Positions 47,508 to 58,325 of a stretch of 64,000 bases of DNA are shown here, piece after piece. Each line of letters opens with the position of its first letter. Within the stretch, counting starts at the first letter, position 1. The stretch is from contig JALDRC010000004.1 in the NCBI GenBank assembly GCA_031316115.1, positions 62,001 through 126,000 on the forward strand. Direction: 5' to 3'. A program made the position numbers and the translations under genes. This DNA comes from Nitrososphaeraceae archaeon (GTDB lineage: Archaea > Thermoproteota > Nitrososphaeria > Nitrososphaerales > Nitrososphaeraceae). The notes below the pieces were generated by a model, which had not been told where the DNA came from, did no database searches, and was given only the letters and a program-made list of their open reading frames with translations.

Positions 47508-49568
47508 GTGATATCAAATGATAAACCCACAATTTTAATTTTCTCTATCTTTATCATGATATCATTTTTGTTATCATTATTTTATTATCAATATCATATA
47601 ATAATTACAGAAGAGATTCGTGAACTTGCTACTTCAGATGTCAAATCAAATATAGAAATCCAAATTCATGACCTTTCAAAACTATTGGATGAAAATATAG
47701 ATTCAATACTTGATAACCTCAAAATTGTTGCAAATAATGAAAAATTTGACAGTCAAGAAATTAGAAAATCAGAACTTGCAAGTTTGAGTACTGATGCAGC
47801 TACTGATTTAGGTGATTTATATATTTGGATAAATAAAGATGGAGAGGAAGTATGGTCTAGTGAAGGTGATTTCTATTTTAATTTAAATGAAATAGATGTA
47901 AATAGTCAGGATTTCTTTTATACTCCAAGGGATACACTCAAACCTTCAATAGGAAGTGTGTTTTTTGATTCCAAATATACTAATTTAGAGGGATGGTATG
48001 TCTCGTATCCTATAATATCAGAAAAAGAGATCACAACTAGTGACTACAGTGACAAAGGTAATGATAATAATTCACATCAGCTTCAGGGAATTACTCAAAA
48101 AGAATTTAATGGAGTAGTGATGGCACTAATCGACGCTGAAACTTTGGGACAATTTTTACAACAAAAAATTCCTCAAAAATACGATGCATCAATAAATCTT
48201 TTTGACATGGATGGAAACATAGTATACTCTACTGATCCTTTTTTTATGACAAAGGACATATATAGCCTTGATCTAGACAACCCTTTAGTTACTAATATTC
48301 ATAATTCTGTGATATCTCTTTTGAATTCCTCTTTTTATAACGATAATTCTGTTGTATATGATATTCCAGAAAGAAAAGTGTCGATAGCGTATCAACCTGT
48401 ATATTTAGATTATAGTCAGCATAAACAAGAACAAAAATATCAACCGTTTACAATATTGTCATTAAGCGCTACTCATAAACTCGCAAATGATGTATCTTAT
48501 CTATTAGATCAAGAAAGACTTTTTAGTATTTTGATTATAGTAGCTATCTTTATTGTTAGTATAAGTATAGCTCTCATTATAGTAATTTGGAACAAGAGGT
48601 TAAAAAATATTGTAAAATTTAAAACTTTACAATTAAGACAATCTAATAAGAATTTACAATCATCAAATAGACAATTAAAATTACATGACAAATTGCAAAA
48701 AGATTTCATAAATATTGCAGCACATGAACTTAGAACCCCAGTTCAGGTAATCTCTGGATATACTGAAATGATCATCGAAGATATAAAAAAATATGTATCC
48801 AAAAATAACAAAATGGATAAAACCAACATTAGAAACGATAAGAACGGAACAACGAACGAAATCTCAATCATTCCAAGAATAGATGCGATGGTTAAAGCTA
48901 TAGATAGAAACTCGTCAAGACTCTATAAATTGACTAGTGACTTAATAGATGTAATTCAGATAGAACAAAACAAATTAGAACTAAAAAAAGACAGGTTTGA
49001 CCTTAATGAAAATATTGAAGACATTATCCAAGATTTCAAAAAATTAAAATCTTTATACTATGATAATTTAAAAGATGTAGAAATAATTTTTCACAAATCA
49101 GAAACTTCAATCATTGTCGTTGGTGATAGAATGAGGATAACTCAAGTGATTTTTAATCTCTTAAGTAATTCTTTAAAATCTACCGAGACCGGAAAAATTA
49201 TAGTATCAATATACAAACGAAAAAAAAATGAAAAATACATTTCAAATAGCCCTGCAAACTCATATGATAATTCTCTCATTAGTAATAAAAAGATTCAGTT
49301 AATCTCAAAGCACAAAATTGCTAATTATCATCATGATATTAGTTCTGAATACGAAATCATTGTTGTTGTTAAAGATACAGGTTCAGGTTTAAGTTCAGAA
49401 ATTAAATCCAATTTATTTGAAAAATTTTCATCAAAGTCAGAAAAAGGAATAGGTCTGGGTCTATATATTTCTAAGAAAATTATTGAAGCTCATAACGGAA
49501 ACATATGGGCAGAAAATAACCACGATTGTAAAGGTACAACATTTACTTTTACTTTACCATTAAAATGA
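47508..49568 (+). CDS. Sensor histidine kinase with dCache-type domain
   Basis: 686 residues from a GTG start. Membrane helices at about 9-29 and 338-360 enclose an extracellular sensor of some 300 residues with PAS-like halves (GDLYIWINKDGEEVWSSEGD and ASINLFDMDGNIVYSTDPFF), a dCache type. The cytoplasmic part has a coiled linker, HisKA with His406 (INIAAHELRTPVQV), N box (ITQVIFNLLSNSLKSTETGK), G1 (VVVKDTGSGLS) and G2 (GIGLGLYISKKIIEAHNG). It should phosphorylate a response regulator; none is adjacent, which is usual in Nitrososphaeria. The inserted Asn/Ser-rich loop in the ATPase domain (KKNEKYISNSPANSYDN) is unusual. Signal unknown. Confidence 0.9.
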   Translation: MISNDKPTILIFSIFIMISFLLSLFYYQYHIIITEEIRELATSDVKSNIEIQIHDLSKLLDENIDSILDNLKIVANNEKFDSQEIRKSELASLSTDAATDLGDLYIWINKDGEEVWSSEGDFYFNLNEIDVNSQDFFYTPRDTLKPSIGSVFFDSKYTNLEGWYVSYPIISEKEITTSDYSDKGNDNNSHQLQGITQKEFNGVVMALIDAETLGQFLQQKIPQKYDASINLFDMDGNIVYSTDPFFMTKDIYSLDLDNPLVTNIHNSVISLLNSSFYNDNSVVYDIPERKVSIAYQPVYLDYSQHKQEQKYQPFTILSLSATHKLANDVSYLLDQERLFSILIIVAIFIVSISIALIIVIWNKRLKNIVKFKTLQLRQSNKNLQSSNRQLKLHDKLQKDFINIAAHELRTPVQVISGYTEMIIEDIKKYVSKNNKMDKTNIRNDKNGTTNEISIIPRIDAMVKAIDRNSSRLYKLTSDLIDVIQIEQNKLELKKDRFDLNENIEDIIQDFKKLKSLYYDNLKDVEIIFHKSETSIIVVGDRMRITQVIFNLLSNSLKSTETGKIIVSIYKRKKNEKYISNSPANSYDNSLISNKKIQLISKHKIANYHHDISSEYEIIVVVKDTGSGLSSEIKSNLFEKFSSKSEKGIGLGLYISKKIIEAHNGNIWAENNHDCKGTTFTFTLPLK

Positions 49569-50509
49569 AAATCAACTAAATATTTTCATTATTATTTGGA
49601 ATAATCTTATAAGATTATATCTATCTTCATATTACACAATTATGTTTTTAATATTTATTCAATCTGATTTATTGGGATTTTTAAAAAATACCACCCTCAC
49701 ATTACATATTATATTCTAGTATTACTACTAAACCATAAAAATCTTTTCTAAAATCATTATTCATATCATAGAAGAATCTTAATATATAGATGGCTGGTTT
49801 CATTTTCTCAACAATTATTACTTCCTAAAAGCTACCAGAAAAAACAGTTTAAGTATTCATATGAATCTACCTTTTAATGAGAATTTAAAAGTACCTAATA
49901 ACATTTGCATAAGGATTAAACTAGTTATTAAAAAGATTTTATGTTCAAAAGTTGGTAGACATTCTGGAAACATAGTCAGAATTATTGTTTTTACATTTAC
50001 ATTTACTTTTCCTAGTGTCTCTTTAAAACAAATAATGTTACTAGCTTGAAGAATGATAAATAAAAAATATAAATTATCATATAGCAATATATCTAAATAA
50101 ATATTAAAATATTTGTAGAAAATAATTAGCAATTATTTCTATGGATTTTACTTGTATTGGTCATTAGAATTAATTCTACATAACTTATAATCTGATCTTC
50201 CAAACGTTTCTTTAATCGCTGTTCTTATTATGAATGAAGGTTCTTATTACAAATTCAGTAAATTTTATAAATTTAACATTAAATTGTTTTATTACTTTTA
50301 AATCTCCGCTGTTTTTTACAATCATAATGCAACTAAGACCTTACTATTATTTTAACTGAAATCACTTCTGTTCAAGTAAATGAAAATCTTTTTAAATTCT
50401 ATTAATCATTTGTGATTGTTATAAATCCTACTTATGCTGTTCTGCGCTACTCATTTAAAAAATCTGTCATTCTATTTAAATTGATACTTCTTATCTATTA
50501 GTTATGTGT
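49569..50509. other. Nearly 1-kb gene-poor stretch
   Basis: AT-rich. Frames at 49857-50132 show no domain or start signals worth calling. No RNA structure noticed. Confidence 0.4.
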
Positions 50510-50760
50510 GTTGGATCCATTTCCCTAACCACACCTTCAGTTTACGTAGAAAACATACGAGGGTATGCCTTGATAAGTCATTTGATAAATGAATATAGAT
50601 ATGTGGATTTTCTACCTTCTGTTTCTATCCATATTATTTAGCTCTTATAGTTCATTATCCTATGTAGCAAATAAATAATATTTCTCTTCTTTTTACCAGA
50701 AATTTGTTGTATTTATCTCAGTTTCCATTATATGATTACAACATGTTGGTAAATTTGTTT
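50510..50760 (-). mobile_element. Remnant of the IS5-type element found at 1-880
   Basis: The strings ACACCTTCAGTTTACG (near 50534) and ATATTTCTCTTCTTTTTACCAG (near 50676, shown here by its core CTTCTTTTTACCAG) align with 640-880 of the window. Only the 5' end and the first third of the transposase can be seen, with no open frame. Confidence 0.5.
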
Positions 50761-51027
50761 CGGATCATGAGTTGTGTAACACAGCATAGATTCAAATAAG
50801 ATTAGGCGAAAAATGTTTTTAGAAAACCATCACGTGATATATTATTTTAACAATCATCTTTTAATGTTATTTGATATCTTTTATAAGGCACGTTTCAATG
50901 AAAATACTAATTAGTTGTATTATGTTGAAAGTAAAAATCTAATCTATAAAATATAAAGATAGAATTTGAAAAAATATTTTCTTATTCCAAGTTGTTATAA
51001 TTATTAGTAAATAATGATGAGTTAATT
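50761..51027. other. Intergenic region
   Basis: AT-rich; nothing supportable. Confidence 0.35.
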
Positions 51028-52395
51028 TTATGACATTGAAACAATAGGTATACTTGTATAGAGTATCTCATGATTTCCAGGGGTATAATCTTCCCATATA
51101 ACATAGATATAGTTATCCGAAATGGCAATAGAAGGACATTCAGAATTACCAGTATTATTACTTAAATTCAATATTTTTGTATATATATTATCTTGATTAG
51201 TAGTGAATAATGACAACAATATATCTTCATTTTGTTGAGAAAATGTATTTTGCCAAACTATATAAGAAAGTTTATTGTTAGTGGCCGATTCTACATTCAT
51301 GGGATACTTTATAAGTTCATTTAACTCATCCTGATTATTGATGTTATTATTCGATATTATTTGGGTAATTAACCTTGGATCTGTAAAGGTTTTGCCGTTG
51401 TCAATACTTTTGACATAATGAATATTGTCAATCTTCTTTGATAGAAATCCTCCCCAAATAACAAAGACTTCATTTTGATTGACTCCTATTTGTGATTCTC
51501 CAAAATCATGATCACTTAATTTAATAATATTGTCAAAATTGGAACCATTATCAGAACTTTTTACAAAATATATTCCAGTATTTTTCTTGTTTTCATCATT
51601 CCATGATACATATACATAATTCTTGAAAGAATTCACTTTAGGAAATGAATCAATAGTTGTATTATTTACCAGTTCTACTGAATTGTTAAAAATGTCACCA
51701 TTATCGTTACTAGCCCTAAAAATAATACTGCTATCATTACCTTTTGTACTCCCTTGAGGTGTATCTTGCCAGACAACATATACATTTTCATCAAAACTAG
51801 AGATTTCTGGTTTAAAAGAATTTTCTGAATTGTTACTTATGTTTTTTGGCTGAGTAAAAGTGTTCCCATTGTCGATACTTTTTGTAAATATTATTTCCTT
51901 ATTATTGTTAGATCCGATATTGTCTGCCCAGACAATAAATATACCATTCTCTGATGCTGCAATCTGAGGATGTTCAGAAAAACTAGTATTGTTACTTAAA
52001 TTAATTGGATCGCTAAATGTTTTGCCTTTATCTTCACTCTTTATAAAGAAAATATCATAGTTGTGTTTAGGAAAACTTTTAGTAACCGATTCTTGCCATA
52101 CAACATATACATCATTTTTAAATGCCTGTATCTGTCCATAAATTGAATCTTCATTATTATTTGTTAAGTTTGTTATGTTTGAATGAGGATAATTAATTAG
52201 TCTTTTATCATTTTTTTCTACAAGTTGTTCAAACAGATTATTTTTAGTAAATTCCGTAATAGTTGTTTCTTCAATTGCATTTAGATCATACCCACAACTT
52301 AAGGAAATTAAAACAAATATTGTTAAAATACAGTTTATTATTAAAATCCTAGTTAATGAGTTATACAAAATTCTAATATATATATAATAATTCAT
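51028..52395 (-). CDS. Secreted sialidase-like BNR-repeat beta-propeller
   Basis: 455 residues. Export signal at about 15-38. The mature protein has repeated Asp-box motifs S-x-D-x-G-x-T-F: SEDKGKTFSDP, SIDNGNTFTQP, SNDNGDIFNNS, SSDNGSNFDNI and SIDNGKTFTDP, each followed by a strand such as VYVVWQD. That is a six-bladed propeller. The Arg triad of true sialidases is not evident, so an enzyme role is doubtful; binding of polymers or adhesion is more likely. Such proteins are frequent in Nitrosocosmicus-like genomes (from my knowledge). No operon partner. Confidence 0.8.
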   Translation of the reverse strand: MNYYIYIRILYNSLTRILIINCILTIFVLISLSCGYDLNAIEETTITEFTKNNLFEQLVEKNDKRLINYPHSNITNLTNNNEDSIYGQIQAFKNDVYVVWQESVTKSFPKHNYDIFFIKSEDKGKTFSDPINLSNNTSFSEHPQIAASENGIFIVWADNIGSNNNKEIIFTKSIDNGNTFTQPKNISNNSENSFKPEISSFDENVYVVWQDTPQGSTKGNDSSIIFRASNDNGDIFNNSVELVNNTTIDSFPKVNSFKNYVYVSWNDENKKNTGIYFVKSSDNGSNFDNIIKLSDHDFGESQIGVNQNEVFVIWGGFLSKKIDNIHYVKSIDNGKTFTDPRLITQIISNNNINNQDELNELIKYPMNVESATNNKLSYIVWQNTFSQQNEDILLSLFTTNQDNIYTKILNLSNNTGNSECPSIAISDNYIYVIWEDYTPGNHEILYTSIPIVSMS

Positions 52396-52915
52396 ACTAA
52401 TGAAATAAATAAAGAATATAGATATTTCAATATATCGTAATTATATTTATCAGATTACAACGTCATTATTACAAAATTTTTTACTTGTCTAATGAAATAA
52501 TTTTTCTATCTGGGTATATCTTTATAGATATATCAAAACATTTCATTCAATTTGTATGGATATATGGAATAGTATAGTATTGAGTGGGAGTGAGATTAGC
52601 ATAATGACTATCACATAATATATTAACATTGTAACAGATAAGACTAATGATATAGATCTATTATTTGAATTGTTTAGTTTTGTTTATCGAAATTTCGCCG
52701 ATTCTAAAAATTATATCTTGCAAAAAAATCAGTATTTCGAAAATTACTAAATAATGGTTATTGTAGATCAAAATCAAAGATCTGTATTCCAACGTTTTTT
52801 AATGATACCTTCTTAACAAACCTTCCAATGTATATTTCATAAGATATGTCGTGAATGCGTGCATTTATCTGTCGCGAGCTGCCATATAATCCATCACATG
52901 AAACAGTAGATTATA
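52396..52915. other. Intergenic region with possible Cys-rich debris
   Basis: Just before 52916 the plus strand reads FQCIFHKICRECVHLSVASC in frame with the next gene but a TAG intervenes. It may be the lost N-terminus of that gene. The rest is AT-rich. Confidence 0.35.
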
Positions 52916-53197
52916 TTGAATACCAGTTACAATACCCAGTCTCCCCTACTTCCTCCAATAAATATATCTTATGAGAATTTGGAATCAACACTTAGAAAAA
53001 TTCAACCATTTAGAACTGCTATATTGTTAGGAGAATTAAGATGGAATTCATATAAATTGAAACTTGAAAAAGAGGGTAGAAAAATACTCAGTCAGATGTT
53101 TTCAATTCCATCACTGTATAATACTGCTTGTACTTGTTCTATAAAGCCAATCAGAATAGCATCCTATTTTCATGTCTTTAATGCTTTATCATTATAA
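52916..53197 (+). CDS. Hypothetical protein, perhaps a truncated gene
   Basis: 93 codons from TTG, soluble: ENLESTLRKIQPFRTAILLG then a basic helix (ELRWNSYKLKLEKEGRKIL) and a Cys-containing end (NTACTCSIKPIRIASYF). Upstream, in the same frame but behind a TAG, a Cys-rich segment can be read. It may be the 3' part of an older zinc-finger gene. No family recognised. Confidence 0.35.
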   Translation: MNTSYNTQSPLLPPINISYENLESTLRKIQPFRTAILLGELRWNSYKLKLEKEGRKILSQMFSIPSLYNTACTCSIKPIRIASYFHVFNALSL

Positions 53198-53491
53198 ACT
53201 ATTATATGAGAAAGGAGAGGACACCAGTAAGTAGTATACTATTGATTTCAAATATAACAAGGATATTATTTTAGATGATAGGGTTTTATTGGTAACTGGG
53301 ATTACAGATAATAGAACTTAATCATAATTTGATAAACAATAAACAATGAACAGTGATTCTATCTATTTGAGTAACTCGTGTATATTTGATAATTGGACTA
53401 GGGAAAAATAAAAAATCTAGCCTAGTTGTGGAAATTAAAAATATTTAAAATAAAAAACCTTTTATTTTATAACAAATAGGTATACTACGAG

Positions 53492-54700
53492 ATGAAAAAT
53501 AATGAAAATTATATATATATTTTTTTATTTTTTATAGCGACTTCACTTTTAGTAATCTTTTCAACAGACAATAAAATATATAGTCAAAATGAGACAAGCA
53601 ACAATACAATTAGTTCCCAAGAAATCGGATCAGAACTTAATGAAGTTAGATTTGAATCCTATACAGACAATCTAAACTCATATAGTTTAGACTATCCATC
53701 AAATTGGGATATTGATAAAGATAGTCTAGGAACTTTAAGAATCCAATCACCTTTGGAAAATGAAACCGATCCTTATGTGGATGTACTTCTAGTTACTATC
53801 AATAATATCACTGAAGGATTTAATGGACAAACTACAGATATGTCGTTTAATGAGTTAGTGAATAGAGAAATGGACTATCTTAAATTGGTTAATGATTTTG
53901 AGTTAATTGATTCTAGTAATATTAGTTTAAAAAATATTACTAGTCAAGCACATAAATTTGTATATACATACAGCGATCCTTCGATAGGAGATGCAAAAGC
54001 TTTAGACATTATGATTCCACATAATAATCAAATATACTATCTCTCTTATATTACAAAGCCAATGGACTTTGATAAAAATATTAAATTTGCTCAAAAGGTT
54101 TTTGACTCATTTAAGTTTACAAAAGAAGCAAACGAAGATAATGATTATTTATCAGAAGAGTTGTTAAGTAACCTGAATGAATTACCAGAATTACCAAATG
54201 GTAAATTTGATGCGCTTAAATCTTTCGAGGACACTCAATTATTGTTAGATTTTGGGGAGAGTATATCAAATAGTATATTTAATAATACTTCATTATTCTC
54301 TGCATTAGGTTATAGTTTAGTAGATAATATTAAAGTAATTGGAGCGGAGATAGTTGACAATAATTCTGTTAATGTAACTTTAGAACATGATTTTACAACT
54401 ACTACGAATGCTCCCTCTGTAACTGTTGTAGTTTATAAAATTGATATTGATGTACGGGATTTGTTCTCCTTTTTAACTTCAGATGTATCGAATGCTGATT
54501 TATTTGAATCAAGAAACTCATTTCAATTCGAAAATATACCCATTTTTGATGTAATTAGTAATTTTAAGATAGGTAGTAACGTAATTGGACAAGGATGGAG
54601 TTCTCCAGTGGATATACCTATAAAAGTCAAGAATAGTGAATTTGCGCAAAAAGGAGCAGATACATCGATCTTATTAATTCAAGTTATTCCTATGGGATAG
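53492..54700 (+). CDS. Secreted PsbP-like protein
   Basis: 402 residues. Signal at about 6-28. Residues 50-200 show the PsbP/PsbP_2 pattern: SYSLDYPSNWDIDKDSLGTL, NITEGFNG, a long helix (SFNELVNREMDYLKLVNDFE), and HKFVYTYSDPSIGDAKALDI then ending in IKFAQKVFDSFKF. The remaining 200 residues are a beta-rich second domain (NSVNVTLEHDFTTTTNAPSV; DVISNFKIGSNVIGQGWSSP). PsbP-like folds in archaea have no known function; many are exported. No Cys residues. The gene stands alone. Confidence 0.7.
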   Translation: MKNNENYIYIFLFFIATSLLVIFSTDNKIYSQNETSNNTISSQEIGSELNEVRFESYTDNLNSYSLDYPSNWDIDKDSLGTLRIQSPLENETDPYVDVLLVTINNITEGFNGQTTDMSFNELVNREMDYLKLVNDFELIDSSNISLKNITSQAHKFVYTYSDPSIGDAKALDIMIPHNNQIYYLSYITKPMDFDKNIKFAQKVFDSFKFTKEANEDNDYLSEELLSNLNELPELPNGKFDALKSFEDTQLLLDFGESISNSIFNNTSLFSALGYSLVDNIKVIGAEIVDNNSVNVTLEHDFTTTTNAPSVTVVVYKIDIDVRDLFSFLTSDVSNADLFESRNSFQFENIPIFDVISNFKIGSNVIGQGWSSPVDIPIKVKNSEFAQKGADTSILLIQVIPMG

Positions 54701-55275
54701 CCTATTATTTTAATTACTTCATATTTTTAAGAATTTTTTAGAATTTGAACAAAAAATGAGAAAAAATTAATTGGGAATCGGGAAAGTGTTAGATTTCAGT
54801 TTATAATTTAAATTTTTGATAAAAATCACTTGTTTAATAAATCATTATGTACAAATAAAAAGGATTTTTTATCGTTTTCAATTTTTATTATAATAAAACT
54901 AGTTCCAATCGTTAGCATAATAGATATGTTCTTAATATTGGTTTAAATATATGTTTAAAACATTTAAGTATATACAAAAGTATACTAAGCACTTATTAAA
55001 ACTATGATATCATACAAAATTAGCAGTATACTGTATTATAATAAATATTTACGATGGTAATTGAAAATTTTATTTTCATATATATATGTCATGTCGGATG
55101 GGTTAAATACTAAGATTTTGTGGTATAAATTATTCAGGAGATAAGGATCAAACAGATTATATAAGCCATGATTATTTGGCAAGTATTACGAAATGTAAAA
55201 ATCAAGAAACATCACAATACTCTCTTCAAAGAAACAACAATATAAAAATTATAGGTAACAGATAATACTATTTGA
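54701..55275. other. Intergenic region
   Basis: AT-rich; the right end precedes a TTG-start gene. No feature supported. Confidence 0.4.
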
Positions 55276-57126
55276 TTGATAAAAAAAAGAAAAGGATTTA
55301 TTCTTTTGATATTGTCATTAATATTTATATTTTCATTTATATATTTATTATCTTGGAATAATAATTACTTCAATATTTTATCGTTATTATCAAATAATGT
55401 TCTAGTAAAACCTATAAATTTAACTTCTGGTAGTAATCCTCAAAGTATAGATCAAGAAAAAGAACAGACGGTAGATTCTGAAGAAGTAGCATCAAAACAG
55501 ATTCCTAAAAAGTTTATTAACCATCTGTGTGGAACTACTTTTCCCAAATCTACATATTTTATAAAAGAATATTCAATCCCATATTTCTGTTCGCAACCTG
55601 TTGGAATAGTAGTTAATACAGATCAGCAAAACAAGGAGGTAAATGAACAACAAAAGGTAAATGAAACTATATGGATAGCCGCTACTTGGACAGGCCACAT
55701 AATTTTATTTGATCCTGAAAAAGGTTCCTTTTCTGAATTTATAGAAATTCCTAATTGGAAGACTGAAGATGTTTTTGGTTCTATGGTATGGGATATGAAA
55801 TTTGACAAAAATGGAAATCTATGGTTTACTGATCAGCTAAATAATGCAATATGGAGATATTTTGTTTATGATAAAAAATTTGAAATGTATAAAATTCCCA
55901 CAAGAGGGGCATACCCTTCATCAATTGCATTCGACTCCCAAAACAGAGTTTGGTTTTCTGAAATATTTGGTAAACAGTTAGGTATGTTGATTCCTTCAAA
56001 GGTAGAAAATAACACAACAAAAGGAATAATAGAATATGACTTTAAAGATAAGATAAATCAAAAATTTGTCACTATGGGACCATTAACTATCACCAAGAAT
56101 AAGAACATCAATAATAATTCTGTTACTAGAGATATTGATGGTCCTAATAGTATAATTATGGATAAAAAAGATCAAAAATTACCGAGCGAAATAATCTGGT
56201 TTAGTACGATGGATTATCCTGAAGTAGGATCAGTTGTTCGTTTTGATATAAATACAAAGGAATTTAAGGTGTTTGAACTACCTAAAAACGCAGGAATTCC
56301 AGTTGGAATTGTAGAAGATGATCAAGGAAGGTTATGGATAAACGATCATGCAACAAATTTATTCTTTATGTTAGATACAACAACTGGAAAAACAAAACAA
56401 TTTTCTACATCTCTTCCATCAACTAGAAACAGTACAACAACGTTACCATATTTTAATGAATTAAGAGATGAAAAGTTATGGTTTAACGAGCATGAAGGAA
56501 ATGCAATAGCGTACTATGATATAAAGAATAGTACTTTGGTGGAATATCATATTCCTACGAGAAGTAAAATATGGGGTAACACCTCGAATCCTCTAAAATT
56601 TACTATTGACAGTAATGGATCAATATGGTTTACAGAATGGACAGAAAATAAGCTTGGACTTTTAGAATCGTCCAAAATAGGCAAGATACCTATAACAATG
56701 AACCTGTCTAAAAATAAGATGATTTTAGATTCTTCTGATTCTAATAAAGTTGATTTTGTAGATATTTTAATATTTAATAATATTGACAGTAAAACTGATA
56801 ATAAAAGTAAAGGTATTTTTGAAACAAATTTGGTCAATAATAAACAAGTAAAAATGATAGTTTCATCGAGTTTATCAAAATCTGGTAAATTATGGAATGT
56901 AACAGGTAATTTTAGCGATAACAATTTTTTTATGTCTGAAATATCAAGTAATGACCAAAAAATAGGGGAATTAGAACATAATGATCAGGAGAACCAATTT
57001 AAAAAAATTAGACTCGGATTAAAACCTGAAGAGGGTTTAATTCCAGGAAATTATACTTTAACTATTAGTGCAAGATATGACAATAGTATAACGTTATCCA
57101 AAATTATTGATTTAGTAGTTATATAG
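55276..57126 (+). CDS. Secreted Vgb-like (streptogramin-lyase-type) beta-propeller
   Basis: 616 codons from a TTG start that leads directly into a membrane segment (about 7-25). A Cys-containing part (NHLCGTTFP; PYFCSQPVG) comes first. Then propeller blades follow with the hallmark NLWFTDxxxNAIWRY: VWDMKFDKNGNLWFTDQLNN, PSSIAFDSQNRVWFSEIFGK, PVGIVEDDQGRLWINDHATN, and FTIDSNGSIWFTEWTENKLG. The C-terminal 120 residues form a separate beta-sandwich. It ends 107 bases before the cupredoxin gene on the same strand, so the two may act together outside the membrane. Lyase activity is doubtful. Confidence 0.8.
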   Translation: MIKKRKGFILLILSLIFIFSFIYLLSWNNNYFNILSLLSNNVLVKPINLTSGSNPQSIDQEKEQTVDSEEVASKQIPKKFINHLCGTTFPKSTYFIKEYSIPYFCSQPVGIVVNTDQQNKEVNEQQKVNETIWIAATWTGHIILFDPEKGSFSEFIEIPNWKTEDVFGSMVWDMKFDKNGNLWFTDQLNNAIWRYFVYDKKFEMYKIPTRGAYPSSIAFDSQNRVWFSEIFGKQLGMLIPSKVENNTTKGIIEYDFKDKINQKFVTMGPLTITKNKNINNNSVTRDIDGPNSIIMDKKDQKLPSEIIWFSTMDYPEVGSVVRFDINTKEFKVFELPKNAGIPVGIVEDDQGRLWINDHATNLFFMLDTTTGKTKQFSTSLPSTRNSTTTLPYFNELRDEKLWFNEHEGNAIAYYDIKNSTLVEYHIPTRSKIWGNTSNPLKFTIDSNGSIWFTEWTENKLGLLESSKIGKIPITMNLSKNKMILDSSDSNKVDFVDILIFNNIDSKTDNKSKGIFETNLVNNKQVKMIVSSSLSKSGKLWNVTGNFSDNNFFMSEISSNDQKIGELEHNDQENQFKKIRLGLKPEEGLIPGNYTLTISARYDNSITLSKIIDLVVI

Positions 57127-57233
57127 ATGACAGAGGTTAACAAGATAAAATAGATAAAAAGATGAAACTAAAATTCATAATTACTGAATATAAGTGCGAA
57201 AGCCTATTATAATAAAAAGACATAATATATCAA

Positions 57234-58325
57234 ATGCTTCGTTTTTTCAATCAAGAGTTTCAATGTTATTTTTTTGTTATAGGCATCGCTTTTTCATTTA
57301 TTTGTATTTCATATTTTTTATTTTTTGATACAAATCATCCAATTATATATGCACAACAAGATAATAATCAGAATTTTACTAAAATACATACAGTAACTAT
57401 TCCTAAAGGAGCTTCAAATCCATCTATTGACATAACTAACCTGAAAGAACGTAGTTGGTATTTACCATCAAAACTAGAAATTAATTCTGGAGATATAGTG
57501 AAATGGATAAATGATGATAAAGAATCTCATACTGTTACTTCTGGAGTGGGTTCAGGTATGCAAGGTCTTCTAACCAATAAATTAGGAACACCTAATGGGT
57601 ATTTTGATAGTGGTTTATTCGGCTCAGGTGAATCATGGTCATACAATTTCACAAATAAAAAAGGGGTTTTTTCATATTTTTGTACTTTGCATCCATGGAT
57701 GATCGGAGCGGTTAAGGTAAATGAATCTCCCATAAATGTGTTACAAGGAGAAGAAAAGGATAAAATTAATACAGTTATTCCAGATTACCCGGTAGATGCT
57801 CAAGGAAATAAACTCTCTAGATTTCCTGTTCACACCTTCTCTAATGATGGAAAATACGATATAGATATGGGATGGAGTCCTCAGGTACTTACGACTAATA
57901 CACAGTCTACATTTCTGATTGATTTTTACGAAATGCCCTCTAATACAAGAGCTCATCTATTACCTTTTGACTTTGTGATCATACAAAATAACAAGACATT
58001 AGACGAAACTTCTGGTATGGCAAATGTTGGTGCTGATGCTCTAAAATATACTTTTTCTAATCCTGGACCAGTTACCATCAGAATTGAAAATGTAGGAAAT
58101 ACTCCTTCCTATACAGAATTTAATACATTAGTATACAGTAATACTAATTTGACTTCCACATCAAATTCTGAAAAACAAGATTCAGAAATTACCTCATCTG
58201 TTGGGCAGTTTAGTACAGGACTCCTATCTCCTATTTTTCTTGTTCAGCTTACATACGCAATAATATTTTTAATCCCAGCAGCTGTAGGAGTAATAATTTT
58301 GTTATACAAAAAAGGTAAAATATAA
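57234..58325 (+). CDS. Membrane-anchored cupredoxin protein
   Basis: 363 residues. Signal or anchor at about 12-31; mature start near AQQDNNQ. The first domain is a type 1 copper fold with His99 (DDKESHTVTSG), Cys150, His153 and Met156 (SYFCTLHPWM). A second, beta-rich domain covers about 180-310 (FPVHTFSNDGKYDIDMGWSP; FEMP-like YEMPSNTRAHLLPFD). A C-terminal membrane helix at about 336-358 ends in KKGKI. Such two-domain cupredoxins are well known in ammonia-oxidising archaea as probable electron carriers. It follows the propeller gene after 107 bases. The redox partner is unknown. Confidence 0.85.
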   Translation: MLRFFNQEFQCYFFVIGIAFSFICISYFLFFDTNHPIIYAQQDNNQNFTKIHTVTIPKGASNPSIDITNLKERSWYLPSKLEINSGDIVKWINDDKESHTVTSGVGSGMQGLLTNKLGTPNGYFDSGLFGSGESWSYNFTNKKGVFSYFCTLHPWMIGAVKVNESPINVLQGEEKDKINTVIPDYPVDAQGNKLSRFPVHTFSNDGKYDIDMGWSPQVLTTNTQSTFLIDFYEMPSNTRAHLLPFDFVIIQNNKTLDETSGMANVGADALKYTFSNPGPVTIRIENVGNTPSYTEFNTLVYSNTNLTSTSNSEKQDSEITSSVGQFSTGLLSPIFLVQLTYAIIFLIPAAVGVIILLYKKGKI

